Source: Tissierellia bacterium
GTDB taxonomy: Bacteria; Bacillota; Clostridia; Tissierellales; Peptoniphilaceae
Direction: 5' to 3'
Assembly (NCBI GenBank): GCA_012728295.1
Contig: JAAYFJ010000091.1
Span: 1-64,000, forward strand
DNA length: 64,000 nt
The translations under genes were made by a program, and so were the position numbers. Below are positions 1 to 8,886 of the stretch, in pieces (positions within the stretch are counted from its first letter, which is position 1; each line of letters opens with the position of its first letter). The notes below the pieces were generated by a model, which saw only the letters and a list, made by a program, of their open reading frames with translations, searched no databases and was not told the DNA's origin.

Positions 1-1501
1 CTATGATGTAGATGGAACTATGGGGACTTATATTTTAGTTGATGCTTTGAAGCAAATGGGTTTCTTTGTAGACTATACCATTCCACATAGGGTTAAAGAT
101 GGTTATGGAATCAATAGAGCAATAGTAGATACAGCCTTTGAGGATGGTGTAGATTTAATAATTACCGTAGACAATGGTATTGTCGCCATGGACGTGGCAG
201 ATTACTGCTCTTCATTAGGTTTGAGATTGATTATTACAGATCACCATGAGCCACTTATGCAAAATGGAGAAATGGTTCTTCCTAAGGCAGATGTGGTAAT
301 AGACCCTAAGAGAGCGGATTTTCCGTATAAGACAGGTGAAATTTGTGGTGCATATGTTGCATACAAATTAGCTTTTGCATTGACTGAAAATACTAATGGA
401 GATGTGGATGAATTTACCAATAAATACTTAGGGTTTGCAGCCTTAGCTACAGTGTGTGACATTATGGACTTGAAAGAAGAGAATAGGATAGTTGTAACAC
501 ATGGAACTAAAGCTCTTGAAAACACTAGAGTAGTTGGTATGAGAGCGCTTTTTGATGGATGTGGAATTCAGGACAGTGCCATTAGTGCTTATCATATGGG
601 GTTTATTATTGGTCCCACAATAAATGCGGCAGGTCGCTTAGGTCATGCTAAAGATGTTCTGGAACTCATGTTTGAAAATGAGGAAGAAAGGGCAAAAATT
701 AAATTAAATAGCATGAGAGAGCTAAACTCCGAGCGTATAGAAATGACAGAAGAGGGAACTCTCTTAGGCAAAGAAATTGTTAATAGCATGGACTTAAAAA
801 AAGAGCGAGTGTTAGTTATTCATTTACCTGATATTCATGAGTCTGTGGCGGGAATAATTGCCGGAAAGCTTAAAGATGAATATTGTAGACCTGTTTTTGT
901 GTTGACTGGAAAAGGAGATACTTTAAAGGGGTCGGGAAGATCGATTGACGGATATAATATGATTGAGTCTTTGAGAAACTCAGATTATTTATTGTCAAAA
1001 TATGGTGGGCATGAATTAGCAGCGGGACTGACTCTTAGCAAATTAAATCTTGAAGACTTTAGACAAGCCATTAATGAGTCAAGCGATTTAACAGACAGTG
1101 ATTTAGTGGAGAAAATCAATGTAGATAGTATGTTTCCGTTTTTTAGCATTACTGTTCCTATGCTAGAAGCTATTGCAAAACTAGGACCATTTGGAAAGGG
1201 AAATCCCACTCCTATATTTTCACAACTAGGGGTTCATATTGAAAGTGCAACATTTATGGGTAAGGATAAGAATGTACTAAAATTATCTATTAAAGATCGT
1301 ACGACGACAAAAACGGGTATAATGTTTTCAGGTGGAGAAGAATTTGTTTCCTATATACTGAAAAAATATGATAGAATAACACGTGAAACGCTATTAAACG
1401 GAAATGCTCCAGAGGCAAAAGTGGATATAGTATTTCGTATGCAAATAAATGAATTTCGTGGAAATAAAGAGCCACAAATAATTATTTCTCATTACAGATA
1501 G
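1..1501 (+). CDS. recJ: Single-stranded-DNA-specific exonuclease RecJ, 5' end missing
   Basis: Partial gene: the reading frame is already open at base 2 and begins with the family's first DHH motif (YDVDG), so the start lies upstream of the window. RecJ degrades single-stranded DNA 5' to 3' in recombination and mismatch repair. Visible are the DHH metal-binding triplet (bases 239-247), the GPTINAAGR segment, the DHHA1 GGHELAAG motif near 1005-1025 and a C-terminal OB-like segment. The 499 visible residues are most of a short-type RecJ; the protein stops soon after the OB fold, so it lacks the long C-terminal extension of the Bacillus subtilis protein. It ends 14 bases before relA and probably shares its transcript. 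Confidence 0.95.
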   Translation, partial: YDVDGTMGTYILVDALKQMGFFVDYTIPHRVKDGYGINRAIVDTAFEDGVDLIITVDNGIVAMDVADYCSSLGLRLIITDHHEPLMQNGEMVLPKADVVIDPKRADFPYKTGEICGAYVAYKLAFALTENTNGDVDEFTNKYLGFAALATVCDIMDLKEENRIVVTHGTKALENTRVVGMRALFDGCGIQDSAISAYHMGFIIGPTINAAGRLGHAKDVLELMFENEEERAKIKLNSMRELNSERIEMTEEGTLLGKEIVNSMDLKKERVLVIHLPDIHESVAGIIAGKLKDEYCRPVFVLTGKGDTLKGSGRSIDGYNMIESLRNSDYLLSKYGGHELAAGLTLSKLNLEDFRQAINESSDLTDSDLVEKINVDSMFPFFSITVPMLEAIAKLGPFGKGNPTPIFSQLGVHIESATFMGKDKNVLKLSIKDRTTTKTGIMFSGGEEFVSYILKKYDRITRETLLNGNAPEAKVDIVFRMQINEFRGNKEPQIIISHYR

Positions 1502-1515
1502 AAGGGGGTGTTCCC

Positions 1516-3711
1516 ATGGCTGAAGTATCATTAAGTACATTAATTGAAAAAATTAAGAGTTATAACCAAAATGCCGACATAGAAATGGTATCTAGGGCTT
1601 TTAAGCTCGCAGAAAAATTTCATGAAGGTCAATTTAGAAGCTCAGGGGAACCGTATTTTACGCACCCCTATCATGTAGCGCTTATTTTAACTGAGTTAAA
1701 CATGGATGTTGAAACAATAGTTTCAGGATTGATGCACGATTTGGTTGAGGATACTGAGGTTACAAAAGAACAGCTAACAGAAGATTTTAGTGAAGAAGTT
1801 GCCTACCTTGTCGATGGGGTAACTAAATTGACTAAGATGAAGTATAAAACGAAACAGGAAAACCAAGCGGAAAATATTCGGAAAATGGTTTTAGCCATGG
1901 CCAGAGATATCAGGGTAATAATTGTAAAGTTAGCTGACAGACTTCACAATATGAGAACCCTAGAATATATGACACCTGAGAAGAAAAAAGAGAAGGCTAT
2001 GGAAACTCTAGAGATATATGCTCCATTGGCCCATAGATTAGGTATTTCAAAAATTAAATGGGAGTTAGAGGACTTATCTTTACGCTATTTAGATTTTGAT
2101 AATTATTATGATTTGGTCGAAAAAGTTAATAAAAGGCGTGTTGAAAGAGAAGCGCTTATTGAAATGATTATTCAGCAGCTAAAAACTAACTTGGATCAAG
2201 TGGGAATACAGAGTGAAATACAGGGAAGACCAAAGAACTTTTATTCAATTTATAAAAAGATGACCCAGCAAGGGAAACTATTTGAAGAAATATATGACCT
2301 TACGGCAGTACGTGTATTAGTAAATGACATAAAAGACTGTTATGGAGTTTTGGGAATAGTCCATACCTTGTGGAAACCGATTCCGGGAAGGTTTAAGGAC
2401 TATATTGCTATGCCTAAAGCAAATATGTATCAGTCTTTGCACACTACTGTAATAGACCCGCATGGTGAGATTTTTGAAGTGCAAATCAGGACATGGGATA
2501 TGCATAGAACTGCGGAATACGGGATTGCAGCCCACTGGAAGTATAAAGAAGGCTCCAACAAAGAAACGGATTTCGATGCAAAACTGACTTGGCTACGCCA
2601 ATTATTGGATTGGCAAAATGAGATGAATGATCCTACAGATTTTATGGAGACCTTAAAGGTGGACTATTTCTCTGATGAGGTTTTTGTATTCACTCCTAGA
2701 GGGGATGTAATAAATCTACCAGAGGGTTCTACGCCAATAGATTTTGCGTATAGAGTTCACTCTGCAGTGGGAAACCATTGTGTAGGAGCAAAAGTAAATG
2801 GAAGGATTGTACCTTTAAACCATGAGCTAAGCAATGGTAATATAGTTGAGGTAATCACTTCTCCTAATGCTAGCCCTAGCTATGACTGGTTAAAAATAGT
2901 TAAGTCAAATCAGGCTAGAAGTAAGATACGACAGTATTTTAAAGGCAAAAACAGGGATCAGAATATTCAAAGAGGTAAAGACGCCCTAGATAAAGAGATT
3001 AAAAAATTTGGACAATTTCCAAAGGAATACGCTAAAGAAGAGCTATTAAAGAGGTTGGTTGAGCGATTTAAATATAATTATGAAGAGGATTTGTTAGCGG
3101 CAATAGGCTATGGAAACATTAACAGTCTACAGATTGTAGCCAGATTAAAAGATATATATGATCAGTTAGCAAAAACATTGGAAAAAAAGAAAACCTTGGA
3201 AGACTTGCCACAGTCCGATGGGGATAAAGCAAAGGAAAAAAGTTCTAAATCCGATGCTAAAGCTTCTAGCGGTGTGGTAGTCAAAGGGATTGACAACTTA
3301 AAAGTTAGATTGGCGAAATGCTGTAACCCTTTACCTGGAGATGCGATAATCGGATTTGTCACAAGAGGTAGAGGTGTTAGTGTTCACAGAGCGGATTGTA
3401 CAAACTTATATCCTAATGCTGACAGATCTAGATTTTTAGATGTGGAATGGTCTGGGAGCAAAGAGGACACGTATAATGCTGATGTCCAGTTAATAGTTAT
3501 CAACAGACCTGGTATTCTTGCAGAAATTGCAACTAGGATAAACGATGCAAAAGTTGGTTTGTCTTCTTTGAGTTCAAAATTAAAAGAAGATGGAATAGGA
3601 ATTATTGATGCAACTTTGAACCTACACAGCATTGACGAATTAGACAGGCTTTTAAACTCTTTAAGAAGTATAAAAGGTGTATTAGATGTAAATCGAGTGA
3701 GTGGAAAATAG
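1516..3711 (+). CDS. relA: Bifunctional (p)ppGpp synthetase/hydrolase (RSH, RelA/SpoT family)
   Basis: This 731-residue protein makes and degrades the stringent-response alarmone (p)ppGpp. Domain order is the full RSH one: HD hydrolase (about 30-180, with His50 and HDLVEDT at 74-80), synthetase (about 230-345), TGS (about 390-450) and a C-terminal ACT domain (about 655-731). The hydrolase HD/ED residues are intact, and the synthetase carries the RFKD form (292-295) found in bifunctional enzymes rather than the EXDD form of synthetase-only RelA, so both activities are inferred. A ribosome binding site (GAAGGGGGTG) lies before ATG 1516. recJ-rel-dtd is a conserved Firmicutes order. Confidence 0.97.
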   Translation: MAEVSLSTLIEKIKSYNQNADIEMVSRAFKLAEKFHEGQFRSSGEPYFTHPYHVALILTELNMDVETIVSGLMHDLVEDTEVTKEQLTEDFSEEVAYLVDGVTKLTKMKYKTKQENQAENIRKMVLAMARDIRVIIVKLADRLHNMRTLEYMTPEKKKEKAMETLEIYAPLAHRLGISKIKWELEDLSLRYLDFDNYYDLVEKVNKRRVEREALIEMIIQQLKTNLDQVGIQSEIQGRPKNFYSIYKKMTQQGKLFEEIYDLTAVRVLVNDIKDCYGVLGIVHTLWKPIPGRFKDYIAMPKANMYQSLHTTVIDPHGEIFEVQIRTWDMHRTAEYGIAAHWKYKEGSNKETDFDAKLTWLRQLLDWQNEMNDPTDFMETLKVDYFSDEVFVFTPRGDVINLPEGSTPIDFAYRVHSAVGNHCVGAKVNGRIVPLNHELSNGNIVEVITSPNASPSYDWLKIVKSNQARSKIRQYFKGKNRDQNIQRGKDALDKEIKKFGQFPKEYAKEELLKRLVERFKYNYEEDLLAAIGYGNINSLQIVARLKDIYDQLAKTLEKKKTLEDLPQSDGDKAKEKSSKSDAKASSGVVVKGIDNLKVRLAKCCNPLPGDAIIGFVTRGRGVSVHRADCTNLYPNADRSRFLDVEWSGSKEDTYNADVQLIVINRPGILAEIATRINDAKVGLSSLSSKLKEDGIGIIDATLNLHSIDELDRLLNSLRSIKGVLDVNRVSGK

Positions 3712-3726
3712 ATTATAGGTGGAAAC

Positions 3727-4176
3727 ATGAGAGCTGTTGTTCAAAGAATTTACAATGGAAGCGTAAAAGTAGAGGATAGACTTGTTAGTGAAATAACACG
3801 TGGTCTATTGGTTTATTTGGGCGTAAAAGAGGGCGACGAAGAGAAAGATATGGAATATCTTGCTGAAAAAGTCTCTGGCCTAAGAATTTATGAAGATGAT
3901 CAAGGGAAAATGAACTTGAGCGTTAAAGATAAAGAATATGAAATTATGGTGATTTCACAATTTACCCTTTATGGAGATGTAAGGAAAGGGAAAAGACCTA
4001 GCTTTACGGATGCAGCGCGTCCAGAAGAGGGAAGGCGACTATATGAAGCTTTTGTCAAAAGGCTGCAAAGCTTTGGCTTTGAAGTTGCCACTGGTGAATT
4101 TGGAGCACATATGGAAATAAATTACACTAATGATGGACCTGTGACTATATTATTAGATAGTGAGAAGGTTTTTTAA
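3727..4176 (+). CDS. dtd: D-aminoacyl-tRNA deacylase
   Basis: The 149-residue protein matches DTD in length and motifs. The SQFTLYGD segment (about 79-86) and the C-terminal NDGPVT Gly-cisPro motif form the chirality-checking pocket that hydrolyses D-amino acids (and glycine) wrongly attached to tRNA. ATG 3727 follows AGGTGGAAAC. It lies 15 bases after relA, the standard Firmicutes neighbour, so co-transcription is likely. Confidence 0.96.
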   Translation: MRAVVQRIYNGSVKVEDRLVSEITRGLLVYLGVKEGDEEKDMEYLAEKVSGLRIYEDDQGKMNLSVKDKEYEIMVISQFTLYGDVRKGKRPSFTDAARPEEGRRLYEAFVKRLQSFGFEVATGEFGAHMEINYTNDGPVTILLDSEKVF

Positions 4177-4186
4177 GGAGGTAATT

Positions 4187-4822
4187 ATGCAGGTTTTGAG
4201 GATGATAGTAGGTCCTTTTCAAGCAAATTCATACTTGGCTTTTGATGAAAATAGTAAAAGGGCATTTGTAATTGACCCAGGCTCAGAGGGCAAGGAAATT
4301 GCAAAAATAATAAGAGAAAGAAGTTTAATTCTGGATTATATTTTACTTACCCACGGTCATGTAGACCATATTGGAGGGGTGGATGCTATTAAGCAAGAGT
4401 TTCCAGAAGCAATAATAATAGCACACCCGGATGATGAAGATCTTTTGAAAGATTCTGCGCTAAACATGTCAAAGATGACTTTAGGTGAGGAAATATCAGT
4501 TATTGCTGATAAACAAGTGGTGGATGGAGATATTATTCCTTTTGATGGAAAGGAAATAAAGGTGATTCATACTCCTGGCCATTCTAAAGGTGGTGTATGT
4601 TATCAAATTGGAGATGTAATATTTACAGGTGATACGCTATTTAGAGATTCCATAGGGAGATCTGATTTTTACGGTGGAGACTATAAGACCCTAATTGATT
4701 CCATTGTAGAAAAGATAATGGTATTTCCGGATGAATATATTGTTTATCCAGGGCATATGGAATCAAGTACCATAGGTAGGGAAAAGAAAACTAATATGTT
4801 TGTTAAAAGTTATTTTCGTTAA
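4187..4822 (+). CDS. Metallo-beta-lactamase-fold hydrolase (glyoxalase II-like)
   Basis: A 211-residue MBL-fold protein with the metal-binding THGHVDH motif at residues 55-61, a second His in HTPGHS (about 125-130), the bridging Asp in FTGDTLF and a last His in YPGHM. This set is typical of glyoxalase II-like hydrolases, but the substrate cannot be told from sequence. I choose ATG 4187 over the in-frame ATG 4160 because AAGGAGG (4175-4181) sits just upstream of 4187, while 4160 lies inside dtd. This gene follows dtd in many Clostridia. Confidence 0.88.
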   Translation: MQVLRMIVGPFQANSYLAFDENSKRAFVIDPGSEGKEIAKIIRERSLILDYILLTHGHVDHIGGVDAIKQEFPEAIIIAHPDDEDLLKDSALNMSKMTLGEEISVIADKQVVDGDIIPFDGKEIKVIHTPGHSKGGVCYQIGDVIFTGDTLFRDSIGRSDFYGGDYKTLIDSIVEKIMVFPDEYIVYPGHMESSTIGREKKTNMFVKSYFR

Positions 4823-4833
4823 TGGAGGATATG

Positions 4834-6606
4834 ATGGGACAGGGTATGGGAAATTTAAGACGCACTGAATATTGCGGAGAAGTAAATAATAGTAAAATTG
4901 GAAGTGAAGCTGTTGTTATGGGCTGGGTTCAGCGCTCTAGAGATTTAGGCCCCATTGTATTTGCTGATATAAGAGATATTACTGGTATTGTGCAGGTAGT
5001 ATTTGAAGATGAGGATAAAGGGCTTTTTGAAAAGGCGAAGTCTCTGCGTGGAGAGTTTGTGGTAGCGGTTAAAGGTAATATTAGAGCGAGACAGTCTGTA
5101 AATGATCAATTACCAAATGGAGATGTGGAGATATTGGCATTAGAGCTGATTATCTTAGATGAGGCACAGACTCCTCCAATTTATGTAAAAGATTATGATA
5201 ACGTTGCTGAAGGAATGAGGCTTAAGCATCGTTATTTAGATTTAAGAAAACCATTTATGCAAAAGAACTTATTAACTAGAGCAAAATTAGCACAACTAAC
5301 GCGTCAGTTTTTTAGTGAAAACAGATTTATTGAAGTTGAAACTCCCATGTTGACTAAACCTACTCCTGAAGGTGCTAGGGATTACCTAGTGCCCAGTAGA
5401 GTAAATCCTGGTGAGTTTTATGCACTTCCTCAGTCGCCGCAATTGATGAAGCAGTTATTGATGGTTTCTGGAATGGATAGATATTTCCAAATAACTAAAT
5501 GCTTTAGAGATGAGGACTTAAGGGCAAATAGGCAGCCTGAATTTACTCAGATTGACTTGGAAATGAGCTTTGTAGACATTGACGATGTACTAGATATTAA
5601 TGAAAAGTACCTTGCTTATATCTTCAAGCATATGATGAATGTAGACATTAAGCTTCCTATCAATAGGATGAGCTATAGTGAGGCTATGGATAGATTCGGT
5701 GTAGATAAGCCAGACTTGAGATTTGCAATGGAGTTAGTCAATATTACTGAAGTAGTGGAAAATTGTGGATTTAAAGTATTTACAGACAATGTTGAAGATG
5801 GTAAAAGCGTTCGTGCAATTGTTGTAAAAGGTGGAGCTGAAAAGTATTCTAGAAAAGGTATTGATAAGTTAGAAAAGTTTGTTAAAGATTATGGTGCAAA
5901 AGGCTTAGCTTGGATTAAAATAGAGGATGAAATACAGTCTCCTATAGCTAAATTCTTGGGAGATAGTATAAATTCTATAATTAATAAAACAGAAGCTGAA
6001 AAAGGTGATTTAGTATTAATTGTGGCAGATAAAGACGATGTAGTATATGCATCTCTTGGAAACTTGCGAAACCACATTGCAAAAGAACAAGAACTATACA
6101 GTCCGGATGATTTGGCTATGCTCTGGGTTGTAGACTTCCCTCTTTTTGAATATGACGAAGAAGAGGAAAGATATGTTGCTAAGCACCATCCGTTCACATC
6201 TCCGGTAATTGGGGACTTGGACATGCTTGAGAGTGAACCTTCAAAGGTTAGAGCAAAAGCATATGATATTGTCATAAATGGCGATGAAATGGGCGGCGGC
6301 AGCATTAGAATCAATAATGGAGAACTTCAAAATAGAATGTTTAAAGCTTTGGGACTTTCCGAAGAAGAAGCCCAATTGAAATTTGGATTCCTTTTGGAAG
6401 CGTTTAAATATGGAGTTCCCCCTCACGGAGGTCTTGCTTATGGATTTGATAGGCTAGTAATGTTATTCACAGGAATGGATAATATTAGAGACGTAATTGC
6501 ATTTCCTAAAACGCAATCAGCGACTTGTCTTTTAACAGAAGCACCTACAAAAGTAGATGAAAAACAATTGGAAGAAGTGCATGTGAAGTTGAATGAGTCA
6601 ATTTAA
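4834..6606 (+). CDS. aspS: Aspartate-tRNA ligase (bacterial type)
   Basis: A class II synthetase of about 590 residues that charges tRNA-Asp. It has an N-terminal OB anticodon-binding domain (about 1-115), the catalytic core with motif 2 (FRDEDLRANRQPEFTQ) and motif 3 (GGLAYGFDRL), and the GAD insertion domain typical of bacterial AspRS. Several in-frame ATGs crowd the 5' end (4822, 4831, 4834, 4846). I chose 4834 because GGAGG at 4824-4828 is best spaced for it; 4822 has no ribosome binding site. Clostridial hemZ and hisS, often found between the upstream hydrolase and aspS, are not here. Confidence 0.96.
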   Translation: MGQGMGNLRRTEYCGEVNNSKIGSEAVVMGWVQRSRDLGPIVFADIRDITGIVQVVFEDEDKGLFEKAKSLRGEFVVAVKGNIRARQSVNDQLPNGDVEILALELIILDEAQTPPIYVKDYDNVAEGMRLKHRYLDLRKPFMQKNLLTRAKLAQLTRQFFSENRFIEVETPMLTKPTPEGARDYLVPSRVNPGEFYALPQSPQLMKQLLMVSGMDRYFQITKCFRDEDLRANRQPEFTQIDLEMSFVDIDDVLDINEKYLAYIFKHMMNVDIKLPINRMSYSEAMDRFGVDKPDLRFAMELVNITEVVENCGFKVFTDNVEDGKSVRAIVVKGGAEKYSRKGIDKLEKFVKDYGAKGLAWIKIEDEIQSPIAKFLGDSINSIINKTEAEKGDLVLIVADKDDVVYASLGNLRNHIAKEQELYSPDDLAMLWVVDFPLFEYDEEEERYVAKHHPFTSPVIGDLDMLESEPSKVRAKAYDIVINGDEMGGGSIRINNGELQNRMFKALGLSEEEAQLKFGFLLEAFKYGVPPHGGLAYGFDRLVMLFTGMDNIRDVIAFPKTQSATCLLTEAPTKVDEKQLEEVHVKLNESI

Positions 6607-7309
6607 TAGAACAGAAAAACTTGTCGGCAGCAGTTCTTTTAAGGCTATCCAGTCCTCAAAAGTGTCAATAGTTGGGGTCGGTGGTGTCGGTTCTTATGCT
6701 GCAGAAGCCATTGTGAGAGCAGGTATTTCTAATGTTCAAATTTGGGATGGAGACGTTGTGGATATTAGCAATATCAACAGGCAATTAGTAGCGTTACATT
6801 CTACAATTGGTGAAAAAAAAGTAAAAGTATTAACAAATAGATATTTAGATATTAATCCCAGTATTAATTTAGAGTCTTTAGATATTAATTTTGGGGCTAC
6901 TAGCAAGCAGAACTTAGTTGATTTTAATCCTGACTTTGTCATTGATTGCATAGATAGTATCAAGGATAAAATTGAATTGATTGATCTTTGCACAGTGTTG
7001 AACATTCCCATAATAAGTGTGATGGGAGCTGGCAACAAATTTGACCCTGGGAGATTTAAAGTAGTAGATATTAAAAAAACTCATACAGATCCATTAGCTA
7101 GAATAATCAGAAGAGAAGCCTCAGCCAGAAAATGGGGAAAGCTACCTGTAATTTCGTCAGACGAGATTCCTGTAAAAGGAACGGGTGAGCCAGTGGGATC
7201 GATTAGCTTTGTTCCTTCAGTTGCAGGATTAATGGCTGCGGGCTATGTGATAAATAATATAATTACAAGGAAAGGAGATAGCCATGGAACAGATTGGAGT
7301 GGTAACTAA
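6593..7309 (+). CDS. tcdA: tRNA threonylcarbamoyladenosine dehydratase (ThiF/E1-like)
   Basis: A 238-residue E1-like enzyme. The N-terminal nucleotide-binding loop (GVGGVGS, about 24-30) and the DGDVVDISNINRQ segment are those of TcdA (CsdL/YgdL), which uses ATP to cyclise t6A37 to ct6A in tRNAs reading ANN codons. The start overlaps the 3' end of aspS by 14 bases, which suggests translational coupling. The ThiF superfamily is broad; the TcdA call rests on length and on absence of the Cys-rich and MoeB/ThiF C-terminal features. Confidence 0.86.
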   Translation: MSQFNRTEKLVGSSSFKAIQSSKVSIVGVGGVGSYAAEAIVRAGISNVQIWDGDVVDISNINRQLVALHSTIGEKKVKVLTNRYLDINPSINLESLDINFGATSKQNLVDFNPDFVIDCIDSIKDKIELIDLCTVLNIPIISVMGAGNKFDPGRFKVVDIKKTHTDPLARIIRREASARKWGKLPVISSDEIPVKGTGEPVGSISFVPSVAGLMAAGYVINNIITRKGDSHGTDWSGN

Positions 7310-7718
7310 CTTAACTGACCAGATGGCGCATCTGAAAATAGAAAGACAAACTGCATGTGGAGAACATTGTAAAGGTTGCCCTGTAGGTTGTGAAATCAAA
7401 GAGCATAATATTGTGGTTCCAAATTCTATTGGGGCTAAAGTTGGAGATAGGGTTGAATTACAATCTGAATCAAAGCTTATTTTAAAATATATCTTCATCA
7501 TCTACGGAGTTCCATTTGTATTTTTGTTAGTGGGAATATTTTTAGGAAATTTTATTCTCAAATCAATGGGATATGTATCTCATGAAATAATGTCAGTTGG
7601 CATTGGTGCGATAATGCTTTTTTTGGGTTTATTGACAGTGCGTTCTATCGATAAGCGTTTTCCCGATAGGAGCAAACAAATCATTAAAATGGTTAGAATT
7701 ATTAATGAAATTAATTAA
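7284..7718 (+). CDS. RseC/SoxR-reducing family membrane protein
   Basis: A 144-residue protein with an N-terminal Cys cluster (about 26-36, four Cys in CGEHCKGCPVGC) followed by two membrane segments (about 70-95 and 98-118) and a short basic tail. This is the architecture of the SoxR_RseC family, whose members adjust sigma-E signalling or keep SoxR reduced in Proteobacteria. In Gram-positive bacteria the role is unknown, and a link to redox electron transfer is only inferred. The start has AAGGAGA upstream and lies 26 bases inside tcdA. Confidence 0.8.
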   Translation: MEQIGVVTNLTDQMAHLKIERQTACGEHCKGCPVGCEIKEHNIVVPNSIGAKVGDRVELQSESKLILKYIFIIYGVPFVFLLVGIFLGNFILKSMGYVSHEIMSVGIGAIMLFLGLLTVRSIDKRFPDRSKQIIKMVRIINEIN

Positions 7719-7721
7719 ATT

Positions 7722-7757
7722 AAAGTCTATGGGCTAGCAAACCCATAGACTTTTTTT
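7722..7757 (+). terminator. Rho-independent terminator after the relA-rseC run
   Basis: A 12-bp perfect stem (7722-7733 with 7742-7753) with an 8-base loop, followed by a run of seven T. It closes the leftmost gene run. Confidence 0.92.
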
Positions 7758-7772
7758 AAAAATACAAATTTA

Positions 7773-7802
7773 TTCAATACGTTAGGGAAACTTGGGTATA
7801 AT
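7773..7802 (+). promoter_or_regulatory. Possible sigma-A promoter upstream of the mini-ORF
   Basis: A perfect TATAAT (7797-7802) has TTCAAT (7773-7778) 18 bases upstream; the -35 match is weak. It is the only promoter-like pair between the terminator at 7757 and the repeat-protein gene, and would give a leader of about 175 bases. Confidence 0.4.
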
Positions 7803-7829
7803 TCATATAACATATGGGAAGGTGATATT

Positions 7830-7949
7830 ATGAAGTAGAAAGAAAGAGACTTAAGGTTATCAATATGTGTGTATGGACTACTGATAGTATTGAATAGTGT
7901 GAATATTTCTTACATAATTAAATGTTATATATTTAATAATGTGGTTTAA
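7830..7949 (+). pseudogene. Amber-interrupted small ORF (MK-stop, then 36 open codons)
   Basis: ATG 7830 has a good ribosome binding site (GGGAAGGTGAT, 7816-7826) but the third codon is TAG. Beyond it the same frame stays open for 36 codons to TAA 7949 and encodes one hydrophobic segment with charged residues only near its N-terminal side (KERDLR). It could be a small membrane protein killed by a nonsense change, a two-codon minigene, or chance. TAG is an ordinary stop in many genes here (recJ and relA, for example), so readthrough is not assumed. Confidence 0.35.
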
Positions 7950-7985
7950 TACAATATTAAAGAATTATGAGAGGAGGGGATGGAA

Positions 7986-8825
7986 GTGAGAAACTGTCAT
8001 AATTGTGGATTTCAAATTGGTGATGATACCAAGTTTTGCCCATCATGTGGCACAGAGCAAGTGTTAAAACAAGTTGCTCAAGAACATCAAGCTAATGTAG
8101 GAGGAGCATTTGTTGCAGCAGGTGTGGCTCAACAGGCACCTCAAAATCCCGGCAATCAAGTACCACAGGCACCCCAAGGTGGCGCGTATCAACAACATGG
8201 GGCACCACAGGCACCTCAAGGTGGTGCATATCAACAACCTGGGGCACCACAGGTACCTCAAGGTGGCGCATATCAACAACATGGAGGGCCACAGGCACCT
8301 CAAGGTGGAGCGTATCAACAGCCAGGAGCTTATCAGGCACCTCAAGGTGGTTATCAAGGATATAATGGACCACAAGGTGGTTTTCAAGGGCAGGGAAGTC
8401 CGTACCAAAACCAACAATATAATCCGGGCTATGGACAAGGGCAACAATATGGTAATACTGTAAAAGATAATGACTTCACTCAATTCTCCCCAGGAGAAGC
8501 TGAAAACGGCAAGTTAATGGGAGTTTTGTCGTACTTAGGCATATTGGTATTAATACCTATATTTGCAGAAAAGGAAAATCGGTTTGTGAAGTTCCATGCT
8601 AATCAAGGTTTGGTGTTGTTAATAGCATATGCTGTATATTATATTGTATATAGACTTATCTCCAGGTTATTGCTAGAGGTTGCATTTGGGCTATATCTGC
8701 TTACAAGAATACTTGGGCTACTATCTATTTTCTTCTTAGTATTAGCTATTATTGGGATTGTTAATGTAGTCAAAGGAAGGGCAAAAAAACTGCCTATTAT
8801 TGGTGGATATACTATATTAAAGTAG
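7986..8825 (+). CDS. Zinc-ribbon, Pro/Gln/Gly-repeat, DUF4870-like membrane protein
   Basis: About 279 residues in three parts. First, an N-terminal zinc ribbon (CHNCG and CPSCG). Second, a low-complexity linker with four full 14-residue repeats (consensus PQAPQGGAYQQxGA) and a partial fifth, grading into Tyr/Gln/Gly-rich sequence. Third, a C-terminal domain of about 95 residues with several membrane segments, resembling DUF4870 proteins (FVKFHANQG is typical). I prefer GTG 7986 to ATG 7980 because GAGGAGGGG abuts 7980 and is correctly spaced for 7986. Function unknown; the linker would sit beside the membrane and could mediate protein contacts. Confidence 0.82.
   Translation: MRNCHNCGFQIGDDTKFCPSCGTEQVLKQVAQEHQANVGGAFVAAGVAQQAPQNPGNQVPQAPQGGAYQQHGAPQAPQGGAYQQPGAPQVPQGGAYQQHGGPQAPQGGAYQQPGAYQAPQGGYQGYNGPQGGFQGQGSPYQNQQYNPGYGQGQQYGNTVKDNDFTQFSPGEAENGKLMGVLSYLGILVLIPIFAEKENRFVKFHANQGLVLLIAYAVYYIVYRLISRLLLEVAFGLYLLTRILGLLSIFFLVLAIIGIVNVVKGRAKKLPIIGGYTILK
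8163..8360 (+). repeat. 42-base tandem repeat array within a coding region
   Basis: Four full units (8163-8204, 8205-8246, 8247-8288, 8289-8330) and a 30-base partial unit (8331-8360). Units differ at few positions, many of them synonymous. Each encodes 14 residues of the linker described for the 7986 gene, so gain or loss of units keeps the frame. Confidence 0.95.
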
Positions 8826-8848
8826 CATCATAATTAATCAAAAAAACA

Positions 8849-8882
8849 AAAGAGAGTTTATCCATTGGGATAGACTCTCTTT
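8849..8882. terminator. Bidirectional terminator between convergent genes
   Basis: A 15-bp stem with one G-T wobble (8849-8863 with 8868-8882) and a 4-base loop. The minus strand then reads into a T-rich run (the A-rich 8840-8851), so it best terminates the minus-strand exporter operon; on the plus strand the tail is shorter. Confidence 0.82.
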
Positions 8883-8886
8883 ATTC

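Noticed and set aside
5889..6426. Minus-strand ORFs inside aspS (and similar ones inside smc, clpC, radA and glpX)
   Set aside because: Complementary-frame shadows of well-supported genes with no start signals.
7830..7949. Pyrrolysine-type readthrough of TAG
   Set aside because: TAG ends many ordinary genes here (recJ, relA, ftsY), no pyl genes are in the window and no recoding hairpin is evident right after the stop.
8163..8360. Regular repeats considered as a CRISPR array
   Set aside because: Units are contiguous with no spacers, code in frame, and no cas genes are near.
8064..8483. Long open frames on both strands across the repeat array (including 8092-8373 minus and 8110-8463 plus)
   Set aside because: They are shadows of the 42-base repeat, which happens to lack stops in several frames; only the 7986-8825 frame has a start site, zinc ribbon and membrane domain.
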